A stretch of 46,398 nt of DNA. Source: CAYHYG01 sp964360835. Its GTDB lineage: Bacteria; Patescibacteriota; Patescibacteriia; UBA1558; 2-01-FULL-52-15. Below the pieces are notes generated by a model, which saw only the letters and a list, made by a program, of their open reading frames with translations, was not told where the DNA came from and searched no databases. This document shows positions 1 through 7,054 of this stretch, piece by piece. Both the position numbers and the translations under genes were made by a program. How positions within the stretch are numbered: the first letter of the stretch is position 1; each line of letters starts with the position of its first letter. The stretch lies in NCBI GenBank assembly GCA_964360835.1, contig CAYHYG010000005.1, forward strand, positions 1 through 46,398, read 5' to 3'.

Positions 1-213
1 TATTACATTGGCAGGACTAGCGATTTGGAACAAAGATTGAGACACCATGCCAGTGGAGCCAACAGATCGACCAGAAATAAAGGACCGTGGTTATTGATAT
101 ATAAAGAACAGTTTGATACAAAGAGCGAAGCTTGGAAGCGCGAAAAACAAATTAAATCATATAAAGGTGGTGAAGCATTTAAGAAGTTAATAGAACGTGG
201 AAGGGTCGCATAG
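1..213 (+). CDS. GIY-YIG domain protein, 5' end outside the window
   Basis: Frame 1 is open from the first base and reads YYIGRTSDLEQRL, the second half of the GIY-YIG signature, then WLLIYKEQF and WKREKQIKSYKGGEAFKKLI. This is the usual C-terminal half of single-domain GIY-YIG (UPF0213/endonuclease-like) proteins of about 80-95 residues, so only about 15-20 N-terminal residues should be missing. The family are small nucleases of mostly unknown physiological role. The last five codons lie inside the tRNA-Ser(GGA) gene and the TAG stop is in its D-arm. A second, broken GIY-YIG copy sits beside the tRNA cluster at 25.4 kb. Confidence 0.85.
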   Translation, partial: YYIGRTSDLEQRLRHHASGANRSTRNKGPWLLIYKEQFDTKSEAWKREKQIKSYKGGEAFKKLIERGRVA

Positions 214-288
214 TGGCCTAGTGCGCTTGCTTGGAAAGCAAGTATACTGTAACAGGTATCGGGGGTTCGAATCCCCCCCCTTCCGCCA
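199..288 (+). tRNA. tRNA-Ser(GGA)
   Basis: The acceptor stem GGAAGGG pairs with CCCTTCC, discriminator G, and CCA is encoded. The anticodon arm CTTGC-TTGGAAA-GCAAG gives GGA at 233-235. A long variable arm fits serine. The first 15 bases overlap the end of the GIY-YIG reading frame. Confidence 0.93.
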
Positions 289-475
289 GAGCACAATATG
301 AATGCTGCCGAAGGCAGCTATCCAGAAAGACGATGTCCCGAGCGTAGTCGAGGGACACAGCTCATGGTCTTCGACCAGAGGAGCTGAAGAAGCGAGAAAA
401 ATGCCCTGAGCTCAAGGCCGAAGGGGCGAAGCCACGTACGACGTGGCGAAGTCGAAGGACATCCGAATTATATCA
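289..475 (+). repeat. Cluster of REP-like hairpin repeats downstream of tRNA-Ser
   Basis: At least four hairpins follow the tRNA: GCTGCC-gaa-GGCAGC (304-318), TGTCCcgagcg...cgaGGGACA (about 332-355), AGCTCaTGGTC-ttc-GACCAgaGGAGCT (about 359-385) and GCCACGT-acg-ACGTGGC (about 430-446). The first block (GAGCACAATATGAATGCTGC...) recurs after tRNA-Ser(TGA) at 10606, and the TGTCCYGAGC...GGACA unit recurs after other tRNA genes. No gene is seen here. Confidence 0.75.
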
Positions 476-548
476 TAACAGGGAACTTTAGCTTTGTTTT
501 TTTGTTATTTAAGTACAATAGAGACTAGTTGAGATACTGTCACAATGA

Positions 549-554
549 TATAAT
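549..554 (+). promoter_or_regulatory. -10 box of the ABC exporter gene
   Basis: TATAAT ends 9 nt before the ATG at 564, and there is no Shine-Dalgarno sequence, which suggests a nearly leaderless mRNA. No good -35 is visible. Confidence 0.6.
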
Positions 555-563
555 CTGTGCTAT

Positions 564-2390
564 ATGCATACTTCAGAAGACGAAATAAAGAAGGTATCCT
601 TACAATCCTCCCGACAAGTCATATCGAATATGCGACGTTTGGGTGGTATTATTTGGCAGGATCGACGATCAGTGGTGGTGGCTATAACTACGATCGCTGT
701 TTTAGTTTCATTTTTTACTTTCATCCAGGCAGGCGTACGAGGTTGGTTGATAAATGAGTTGATAGCTCTCAGCGGCTCGCGACTTATTACTCAGCAAATA
801 ATACTGGCCATGCTACTGACGATTATTGCCAGTATTGTGCCATCAGTCCTATATACGGCTTGGGGTTATTATGGCAAGATTTTTTATTATTTTTTGGAAG
901 AGAAGTTTGAGCTGTTAATCATACGCAAACGTGCTGATCTGGATATGGCTGTTCTCGAGGATCCAAAAAACAATGATTTGTTACAGAAAATTTCCGAAGG
1001 TGGTGTCTGGAGAATTCAGAATTTTGTCGACCGTCAATTTTACTTATTACAAAATATCATTGAGGTCATCATAGCTGCTGGAGTCTTGATCTTTGCCGAG
1101 TGGTGGATTTTCCTGATCATTTTCATTAGCACCTTACCTGAGCTGATCGTAGAACTCAAGTACAGTGACACAGTTTGGACTATACATACCAGCCGGGCAG
1201 AAGTACGTAGAAAGTTTTGGGAGTATCGTTATCATTTGCAGCGACTATCTGCTTTGACCGAGTTAAAATTATTTCAGAACGTTAATCATTTCATACGGAT
1301 GATTAGCGATTTATTTCGTGGCTTTCACAAGGAAGAATTTGCCAATGAGAAGCGCAAGGTCGTCCTTAGTTTTGGTTCTCTAGTTATATCTCAGATAGCG
1401 CAAGCTTTTGTCATTATTTGGTTTGTCTGGCAGGTTATCCAAGGAAACTTACTTATCGGTACGTTGACCTTTTTTCTGGCTTCTATCCAAAATTTACGTC
1501 AGGCTTTATCGGGGTTGCTACAAAATCTGGGGCGACAATATCAAGATAGTTTGTTCGTCACTGATCTTTTCAAATTTTTGGACCTGCAACCGAGATTAGA
1601 TAAGGCAAAGAAAAGTCACAGGTTGACTATCAATAAGGCTCCAGAAATCCGTTTTGATCAAGTGACCTTCCGGTATCCGGACACTGATACAGATGTGTTG
1701 AAAAAAATATCCCTGACAATCAACCCAGGGGAAAAATTAGCCATTATCGGAATCAATGGAGCGGGCAAATCCACTATGATTAAATTACTTTGTCGTTTTT
1801 ATGACCCGACTGAAGGTAGAATCTTGATCGATGGCGTTGATTTGAAGAAGATAGATTTAGAATCATGGTATACCAATCTGGGAGTTATCTTTCAGGAGTA
1901 TTCAAATTACAGTTTGACGGTCAAAGATTTAATAGCTTTGGGTCGTAGTTCCAAACCATTGAAAATATCCAGCGTCAAAGAAGCGGCTGTCTCTAGCGAA
2001 TCAAATACCTTCATCGAACAATGGAAGGATAAGTATGATCAATTTTTGGGCAAACAATTCACTGGAGGTATCGAGCCGTCAGTTGGTCAGTGGCAAAAAC
2101 TGGCGCTGTCTAGGATGTTCTATCGGGATCCTTTTGTCATTATTTTGGATGAACCCACCTCATCTATTGACGCCGAGGCAGAAGCCAAGATTTTTGAACG
2201 ACTAGAAGCCATGCCGGATGACCGCACTGTCATTCTGATTTCTCATCGCTTTTCCACTGTACGTCAAGCCAGCCGTATCGTGGTGCTAGAGGGAGGTGGC
2301 ATAGCAGAGCTTGGTACTCATGAGGAGCTTCTGGTCAAGAATGGTCTCTATGCGCGTTTATTTACTTTGCAGGCTAAAGGATACCGTTAG
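564..2390 (+). CDS. ABC exporter, fused membrane and ATPase domains
   Basis: This is a 608-residue half-transporter of the type I exporter (MsbA/lantibiotic exporter-like) class that would homodimerise in the cytoplasmic membrane. Hydrophobic segments near residues 37-58, 78-100, 162-195 and 272-308 form the membrane domain. The nucleotide-binding domain has Walker A GINGAGKST (396-404), Q-loop in GVIFQEY, Walker B VIILDEPTSSID (525-536) and the switch His in LISHRFS. The signature motif is PSVGQWQ, not LSGGQ, a deviation that may tune ATP turnover. The substrate is unknown. The ATG at 564 follows a TATAAT box. The downstream pilin-like gene has its own promoter. Confidence 0.9.
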   Translation: MHTSEDEIKKVSLQSSRQVISNMRRLGGIIWQDRRSVVVAITTIAVLVSFFTFIQAGVRGWLINELIALSGSRLITQQIILAMLLTIIASIVPSVLYTAWGYYGKIFYYFLEEKFELLIIRKRADLDMAVLEDPKNNDLLQKISEGGVWRIQNFVDRQFYLLQNIIEVIIAAGVLIFAEWWIFLIIFISTLPELIVELKYSDTVWTIHTSRAEVRRKFWEYRYHLQRLSALTELKLFQNVNHFIRMISDLFRGFHKEEFANEKRKVVLSFGSLVISQIAQAFVIIWFVWQVIQGNLLIGTLTFFLASIQNLRQALSGLLQNLGRQYQDSLFVTDLFKFLDLQPRLDKAKKSHRLTINKAPEIRFDQVTFRYPDTDTDVLKKISLTINPGEKLAIIGINGAGKSTMIKLLCRFYDPTEGRILIDGVDLKKIDLESWYTNLGVIFQEYSNYSLTVKDLIALGRSSKPLKISSVKEAAVSSESNTFIEQWKDKYDQFLGKQFTGGIEPSVGQWQKLALSRMFYRDPFVIILDEPTSSIDAEAEAKIFERLEAMPDDRTVILISHRFSTVRQASRIVVLEGGGIAELGTHEELLVKNGLYARLFTLQAKGYR

Positions 2391-2397
2391 GAAGTGC

Positions 2398-2403
2398 TAT
2401 AAT
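2398..2403 (+). promoter_or_regulatory. -10 box for a leaderless transcript of the pilin-like gene
   Basis: TATAAT lies 6 nt before the ATG at 2410. With the usual spacing to the transcription start, the mRNA would begin at or next to the start codon. Confidence 0.7.
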
Positions 2404-2409
2404 ATCTGT

Positions 2410-3246
2410 ATGAAAAAGTCTCTATTTTTTGCCATAGCAATATTCGCACTTTTAGTTTCTTTTCAGTTAGTTTTTGTGCAGACAAACGTATTAGCGCAAA
2501 CAGGTGATGTTAGCGACGTTGCTCCTAAATTGATTCAGTTTACGCCATCTGTCGCGGGACTGGATTTAACAGGCTGTAACTCGGTTTCAAACAGAAATAG
2601 TTTTCTTGGATGTTATATTTCTTCTCTTTATACTTTTCTGGTTCAAGCGGCTATCATTTTGGCGGTCTTAATGATCGTGGTGGGTGGCTTTCAATATTTA
2701 TTTGCTCTGGGTAATCAGGGGAAAATTGGTGAGGCCAAGGAAACAATTCAAGTCTCAATCATCGGACTAGTTTTGGCGTTGACTTCATACCTTCTATTTT
2801 CTTTGATTAATCCCAATATTGTCAATTTAAATCCTTTACCAATTACGGATGTGACATTACCAGCCACAGTTCAAACACCTGGCTTTCAACTAACGATGTG
2901 TAACGGAGCAACTTCAGAACCGAATTGCGTGGCTATGAAATATTGCGTCTGGGTAAATGAAAAATGTGAATCATCCCTATTGAGAGGAGCTGATGTGGTG
3001 ACAAATTATTGTGCGGCCGTAGCCGCCGATACCTATGACTCGACATCAGAATCTTCAGATTCCTATCGTTATATCTGTTGTTCTCATGTAGATAATATGG
3101 CGAATGACCTTTTAGCAGTGCCGAGGAGAATTACAGATGATGATTTGACTATATGCACCGAGAATCTAATAAACCCAAACCCCCAATTCCCGTATCAAGT
3201 GAAAAGTATACTTAACTGCATAACAAGTAGTAGTTGCTTGCCATGA
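2410..3246 (+). CDS. TrbC/VirB2-like pilin-type membrane protein
   Basis: The protein has 278 residues. A signal peptide (MKKSLFFAIAIFALLVSF..., likely cleaved near residue 30) is followed by two membrane helices at about 76-99 (ending VVGGFQYLFALGN) and 114-133 (SIIGLVLALTSYLLFSLINP). This two-helix layout with VGGxxYLxxxGN and INPxxVNL is typical of the VirB2/TrbC-like proteins found throughout CPR genomes, linked to type IV secretion or surface pili. A Cys-rich tail (about 10 Cys after residue 165) suggests an exported disulfide-bonded domain. I chose ATG 2410 because the TATAAT 6 nt upstream rules out an earlier start. The stop overlaps the radA ATG (ATGA). The exact function is inferred. 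Confidence 0.75.
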   Translation: MKKSLFFAIAIFALLVSFQLVFVQTNVLAQTGDVSDVAPKLIQFTPSVAGLDLTGCNSVSNRNSFLGCYISSLYTFLVQAAIILAVLMIVVGGFQYLFALGNQGKIGEAKETIQVSIIGLVLALTSYLLFSLINPNIVNLNPLPITDVTLPATVQTPGFQLTMCNGATSEPNCVAMKYCVWVNEKCESSLLRGADVVTNYCAAVAADTYDSTSESSDSYRYICCSHVDNMANDLLAVPRRITDDDLTICTENLINPNPQFPYQVKSILNCITSSSCLP

Positions 3247-4637
3247 GTGGTTTAAACGTTGTTTATATATGTTCAAAATGCGACGCTCAGGCGCCTAAAT
3301 GGTCCGGGCGCTGTTTTGAATGTGGGAGTTGGGGGACGTTAGAAGCACAAAGCTCAAAAGTCTCCACCAGAGGCGGATCCGCCTCTGGTGGAAAAGGTCA
3401 AAGTGACAGGGTGAAAGTTAAAAATAAGGCGAAGTCAAATATTCCGACGGGAAGTGTGATGACGTTTGAGGATTTGCAAGGAACCAACATTGAGAGAATT
3501 AAGGTCGGTCAATCACCGGCTGTAGAAATTTTCCCTTCAGGTATTCCTCTGGGCAGCTTGACCTTATTGGCTGGTGAGCCGGGAGCTGGTAAATCAACTT
3601 TGGCGCTGCAGCTGGCTTTGCAGTTTTCTAGTCAGTATCAAGTAATTTATTTTTCTTCGGAGGAATCTCCACTGCAAGTCAAAGAAAAGGTTACTCGTCT
3701 AGGCGCGCCTTCTGGTAATTTTCTTTTTTCAGCTGAGCATAACACAGAGATTATTGCCGCTACTATTGCTCATCACCAGCCAAAGTTGGTAGTGATCGAT
3801 TCTATTCAGACGATCATGGTGCCAGAGGTTGAGGCTGAGCCGAGTAGTCTAGCCCAGCTGAAGGCAGCGACGGCCACACTGATGGAAATAGCCAAAGAGC
3901 AGAATGTAGCTGTCATTATCATTGGTCACGTGACCAAAGAAGGTGTAGTAGCCGGACCAAAAACCCTAGAGCATCTGGTAGATGTTGTTTTCTATCTAGA
4001 AGGCGAGCGTGATAGCCGCTTCCGAATCTTGCGCAGTAGCAAGAATCGTTATGGCCAGTCAGGCAAAGTTTCTGTTTTACAAATGAGTGACAAAGGTTTG
4101 CATATTGTGCGGCAGGCGGCTACGGCCTTCATTAGCAATTATCAACCGAAACCGGGCTCTGTCATCACCGCGGTTGTCGATAGCGGACAAGTTTTTTTCC
4201 TTGAAGTCCAGTCACTGGTGACGGCGAGCAATTATGGTTATCCACGCCGGGCGGCTTCTGGCTTTCCGCCTAAACGTCTGGAGGTCCTATTGGCCGTGAT
4301 GAAGAAACGTCTGGATCTGGATTTTGATCGTTTCGATGTCTATGTCAATCTAGTCGGCGGTTTCCGTAGTAGCGATCCGGCATTGGATCTGGCTGTTTGT
4401 CTATCTCTAATCTCCAGTATAAAAAATAAAGTTTTGAGTCCGGAAACGGTGATTTTCGGAGAAGTAGGTTTGACGGGAGAATTAAGACTGGTCAAAGAAA
4501 CTCAACTGCGTTTGGAAGAAAGCGGCAAGCACAGTTTCAAAAAGATTATTACTTCGCCGCTCAAGAATTCCACAAACAAAAGCATAGTCGGTTTATCTGA
4601 CTTAGCGGCGGTGATAGAGCATCTAGGGTGGCTTTAA
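3243..4637 (+). CDS. radA: DNA repair protein RadA
   Basis: RadA (Sms) is a RecA-like ATPase that drives branch migration and processing of recombination intermediates. This 464-residue protein has the family order: four-Cys zinc finger (C10, C13, C24, C27), Walker A GEPGAGKST (111-119), the RadA motif KNRYG (canonically KNRFG), and a C-terminal Lon-like domain with VNLVGGFRSSDPALDLA. The start is ATG 3243 in an ATGA overlap with the upstream gene, so translation is probably coupled. The linker at residues 41-50 (STRGGSASGG) is encoded by a perfect 30-bp palindrome that looks inserted. Confidence 0.96.
   Translation: MSGLNVVYICSKCDAQAPKWSGRCFECGSWGTLEAQSSKVSTRGGSASGGKGQSDRVKVKNKAKSNIPTGSVMTFEDLQGTNIERIKVGQSPAVEIFPSGIPLGSLTLLAGEPGAGKSTLALQLALQFSSQYQVIYFSSEESPLQVKEKVTRLGAPSGNFLFSAEHNTEIIAATIAHHQPKLVVIDSIQTIMVPEVEAEPSSLAQLKAATATLMEIAKEQNVAVIIIGHVTKEGVVAGPKTLEHLVDVVFYLEGERDSRFRILRSSKNRYGQSGKVSVLQMSDKGLHIVRQAATAFISNYQPKPGSVITAVVDSGQVFFLEVQSLVTASNYGYPRRAASGFPPKRLEVLLAVMKKRLDLDFDRFDVYVNLVGGFRSSDPALDLAVCLSLISSIKNKVLSPETVIFGEVGLTGELRLVKETQLRLEESGKHSFKKIITSPLKNSTNKSIVGLSDLAAVIEHLGWL
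3363..3392. repeat. Perfect 30-bp palindrome inside radA
   Basis: The arms TCCACCAGAGGCGGA and TCCGCCTCTGGTGGA are exact reverse complements with no loop. The palindrome encodes a Ser/Gly-rich linker between the zinc finger and the ATPase domain, keeping the frame. Confidence 0.9.
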
Positions 4638-4648
4638 AATTCCAAAAG

Positions 4649-4730
4649 CTATATTCTCGAACAAAGTGAGGGATCTCAAAGGCTGCCCAGTTAGTGAGAT
4701 TTCTCCTCACTCCATTCGTCGAAAATATAG
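4649..4730. repeat. 82-nt imperfect palindrome after radA
   Basis: CTATATTCTCGA pairs with TCGTCGAAAATATAG, and inside it AGTGAGG pairs with CCTCACT and GATCTC with GAGAT. It could be an intergenic hairpin repeat or a transcript 3' end. There is no U-tract, so it is not a classical terminator. The rest of 4638-4838 shows nothing else apart from a TTGACA at 4796. Confidence 0.65.
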
Positions 4731-4838
4731 GTACGGATTTAATCTCATACCATTTGATCTTTGCAATTTAAGTTTTTACTTTCTATTACTCCCTGTTGAC
4801 AAAAATAATCGCTATGCTACGTTAAAGAGGTACTATCT

Positions 4839-4973
4839 ATGAATACACACATGTTCATGCATAAGCATCCTACTTGGCTCCAAGTAAACTTGACTGTTTT
4901 GCCATATTCTTGGGCCCATTTTGTTGTCTCTCGCAAGAGGATGAGTATGTCTGTCATCAATGAAAATACATAG
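4839..4973 (+). CDS. Small hypothetical protein, 44 aa
   Basis: ATG 4839 is preceded by AAGAGG eight nt upstream and ends at TAG 4971-4973 (followed in frame by another TAG and TAA). The product starts MNTHMFMHKHPTWLQVNL, is His/Met-rich at the N-terminus and has no recognisable domain. Support for a real gene: a TTGACA box at 4796-4801, the SD, and a strong terminator just downstream. It resembles the other isolated small SD genes in this window. Coding status is uncertain. Confidence 0.4.
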   Translation: MNTHMFMHKHPTWLQVNLTVLPYSWAHFVVSRKRMSMSVINENT

Positions 4974-5001
4974 TAGTAAGTAAATTTTCTTGATTATCAA
5001 G

Positions 5002-5034
5002 ACCCTTCCTCAAATGCGAGGAGGGGTTTTTTGT
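5002..5034 (+). terminator. Rho-independent terminator after the 44-aa ORF
   Basis: ACCCTTCCTC pairs with GAGGAGGGGT around a short AAATGC loop and is followed by TTTTTTG. Confidence 0.8.
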
Positions 5035-5137
5035 TCTTTGCCATAGTTAAGTAAAAACTGTGAAAACACGGCGCACGTCACTTCAACTGCTGGGATTTCG
5101 ATGACGGCTTGAGCTCGTTACATGAGAGGAGGTACAA

Positions 5138-5350
5138 GTGTCCGAAGAAGTGGATGAAGATATTCCGGATGGAGTCAGTCGCACAGGTGATGATTCGATT
5201 GACGGTACAGGCAGCGAAGATCTGCATCACTGTGCTCGCTGCCAGATGCCTGCCTGGGAGCAGGAATATGAGCGGCAAGCTCATCAGGCAAGAGCCGAAG
5301 GCAAGCCATTTCGCTGGATTTTGCCTGGACTTGGTAGTCATCTGATCTAA
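5138..5350 (+). CDS. Small acidic hypothetical protein with a CxxC, 70 aa
   Basis: A GTG start lies 5 nt after AGAGGAGGT, one of the strongest SD sites in the window. The product begins MSEEVDEDIPDGVSRTGDD, is very acidic for 28 residues, then has CARCQMPAWEQEYER with a lone CxxC, and ends GLGSHLI. No family is recognised. The stop overlaps the SD of the next gene (TAAGGAGGTG), so the two are very likely co-translated. Codon choice is more GC-rich than in the surrounding housekeeping genes. An alternative frame at 5109-5345 lacks such an SD. Confidence 0.65.
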   Translation: MSEEVDEDIPDGVSRTGDDSIDGTGSEDLHHCARCQMPAWEQEYERQAHQARAEGKPFRWILPGLGSHLI

Positions 5351-5359
5351 GGAGGTGTG

Positions 5360-5623
5360 ATGCTGTCCAGGGAAGAGTACGAAGCACTGACGCAACGTGT
5401 TGTGGCTACACGTCAACGGTGGCTTGATCATGTCACCGACCTGATGGCTCAGGGTAAACCACAGGAGGACATTTTGCGAGCCCTAGAAAGGGAACGGGAG
5501 CAGATGACGCTGGGAAGTGGTTCGGAGAACCTCCAAGGATACGCTCTAGCAGTGGCCAAACTCACTGGGGCACCCGAGCCACTACTTAAATTTCCTACCT
5601 CCTCGGGCCGCTGGATGTTGTAA
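5360..5623 (+). CDS. Small helical hypothetical protein, 87 aa
   Basis: The SD AAGGAGGT (5349-5356) is followed by GTG 5357 and ATG 5360 in one frame; spacing favours ATG 5360. The product MLSREEYEALTQRVVATRQR... is highly charged and predicted helical through residue 55, then has a short Gly/Pro-rich tail. No domain is recognised. It forms a two-gene unit with the acidic CxxC protein and ends in a perfect 13-bp hairpin. Both genes are GC-richer than their flanks. Confidence 0.65.
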   Translation: MLSREEYEALTQRVVATRQRWLDHVTDLMAQGKPQEDILRALEREREQMTLGSGSENLQGYALAVAKLTGAPEPLLKFPTSSGRWML

Positions 5624-5629
5624 GGGCAT

Positions 5630-5686
5630 GGCAGTTCCTCCGCTCTCATCACGAGAACGGAGGAACTGCCTCGCTATAATTTTTTA
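5630..5686 (+). terminator. Hairpin, probable terminator
   Basis: GGCAGTTCCTCCG and CGGAGGAACTGCC form a perfect 13-bp stem with a 15-nt loop. A T-run follows only after about 9 nt, so it is a weaker intrinsic terminator or a processed 3' hairpin. Confidence 0.65.
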
Positions 5687-5697
5687 TCAATAGTTAA

Positions 5698-5703
5698 TAT
5701 AAT
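5698..5703 (+). promoter_or_regulatory. -10 box, leaderless M20 peptidase gene
   Basis: TATAAT is 6 nt before ATG 5710, and there is no SD. Confidence 0.65.
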
Positions 5704-5709
5704 AATTTT

Positions 5710-7047
5710 ATGAGTCTCAGTGGCTTACTACAAACTTATCAGAAGATTCTAAGAGAGTTTATTTCATTCCCCAGTATTTCTACTGATAGTAATTTTGTTT
5801 CAGCCTTGAGACAGACAGCCGACTTTTTGCAAAGACTATTTCAGCAGCATGGGTTTGATTGTCAACGAATCGAAGGCTATGGCAATCCCATGATCGTGGC
5901 TCGATACATAGTTGACCCAAGCTTTAAGACTTGTTTGATATATGGCCACTATGATGTACAACCGGCAAACCAAGATGATGGTTGGGCTAGTGATCCTTTT
6001 GCAGTAGTAGAAAAGGATGGACGACTGATCGCTCGGGGTATTATTGATAATAAAGGTCAAGTTTTGGTTCATATGGCCACTATCTTTGATTTAATTTCGG
6101 CCGAAAGCTTAGGTTATAATGTTGTTCTCTTTTTGGAGGGGAATGAAGAAACAGGATCACCAGCCATGGAGCAATTTGTCCGCGATCATCGGCAATTATT
6201 ACAGGCAGATTTTGCTCTTATCTCCGATGGAGAAATTAGTGGTGGCCATCCGATTATTGAGGCTGGCTTTCGTGGAGGGTTTAATTCAACCCTAACGGTT
6301 AAGACAGGGCATACAGATTTACACTCGGGTATTTATGGCGGCGCTAGCCCTAATGCTGCCTTTGAGTTGAGTAAATTTTTGGCGCAACTATTTGATGATA
6401 ATAATCGTGTGACAATCGTCAATTTTTATGATCAAGTTGATGAGATTAGCGTCGAGTTACGAAAACAGAATAAGATGATCCCGTTTCAATTTGATGAGCA
6501 TCAGAAGACAACAGGCAATAAAGCTCTGGTAAATGAACCGGAACATGATTTCTATACGCAAGTTGGTTTGCGTCCCACGATTCAAATCACCAGCCTATCT
6601 TCGGGCTATATGGGTGAGGGATATCGGAACGGAATCCCTTATCAGGCCAGTGTCAAGATTAATTTTCGTTTAGTCAAAAATCAGCAACCAGACATTATCG
6701 TTCAGCAATTTCAAGAGCATGTTAGATTATTTTTCCCGCAACATGTCGAGATTGATCTAGTTATTAATGATCCTTATGAAGGAATTAAGCTCAATCTGGA
6801 TAATGACTATGTCGTCAAAGCTAAGAATGTTCTAGAACAAGTATTTGGCAAACAGGTGTTCTTCAAATATTCTGGCGGTGGCTTGCCGATTGTTACTTAC
6901 TTTGACCAGATCCTAAGCATTCCTCAAGTTTTAGTGCCACTGGCGAATGAAGATTGTAATATGCACGCCGTTAATGAAAATTTTGAACTAGAACAATTGG
7001 AGAAATCATTGGAGTTCAGCCGGATATTTTTTAGCTCTCAGTCGTAG
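5710..7047 (+). CDS. M20 family metallopeptidase (dipeptidase/deacylase)
   Basis: The 445-residue protein is an M20/ArgE-DapE-CPG2 amidohydrolase. Metal ligands are visible: H80 and D82 in YGHYDVQP, bridging D113 in RGIIDNKGQ, and the general base/metal pair E146-E147 in EGNEETGSP; a C-terminal His lies in CNMHAVNE. An inserted dimerisation (lid) domain occupies roughly residues 180-300. The HYDVQP variant is shared with carnosinase-like dipeptidases, so cytoplasmic cleavage of imported peptides is the likely job in an auxotrophic cell. Substrate is inferred only. It converges on recG with just 7 nt between the stops. Confidence 0.9.
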   Translation: MSLSGLLQTYQKILREFISFPSISTDSNFVSALRQTADFLQRLFQQHGFDCQRIEGYGNPMIVARYIVDPSFKTCLIYGHYDVQPANQDDGWASDPFAVVEKDGRLIARGIIDNKGQVLVHMATIFDLISAESLGYNVVLFLEGNEETGSPAMEQFVRDHRQLLQADFALISDGEISGGHPIIEAGFRGGFNSTLTVKTGHTDLHSGIYGGASPNAAFELSKFLAQLFDDNNRVTIVNFYDQVDEISVELRKQNKMIPFQFDEHQKTTGNKALVNEPEHDFYTQVGLRPTIQITSLSSGYMGEGYRNGIPYQASVKINFRLVKNQQPDIIVQQFQEHVRLFFPQHVEIDLVINDPYEGIKLNLDNDYVVKAKNVLEQVFGKQVFFKYSGGGLPIVTYFDQILSIPQVLVPLANEDCNMHAVNENFELEQLEKSLEFSRIFFSSQS

Positions 7048-7054
7048 ATTTTGA

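Noticed and set aside
5078..5431. 117-aa minus-strand ORF opposite the SD gene pair
   Set aside because: It has no SD or promoter, and the plus strand carries two SD-preceded, coupled frames and a terminator.
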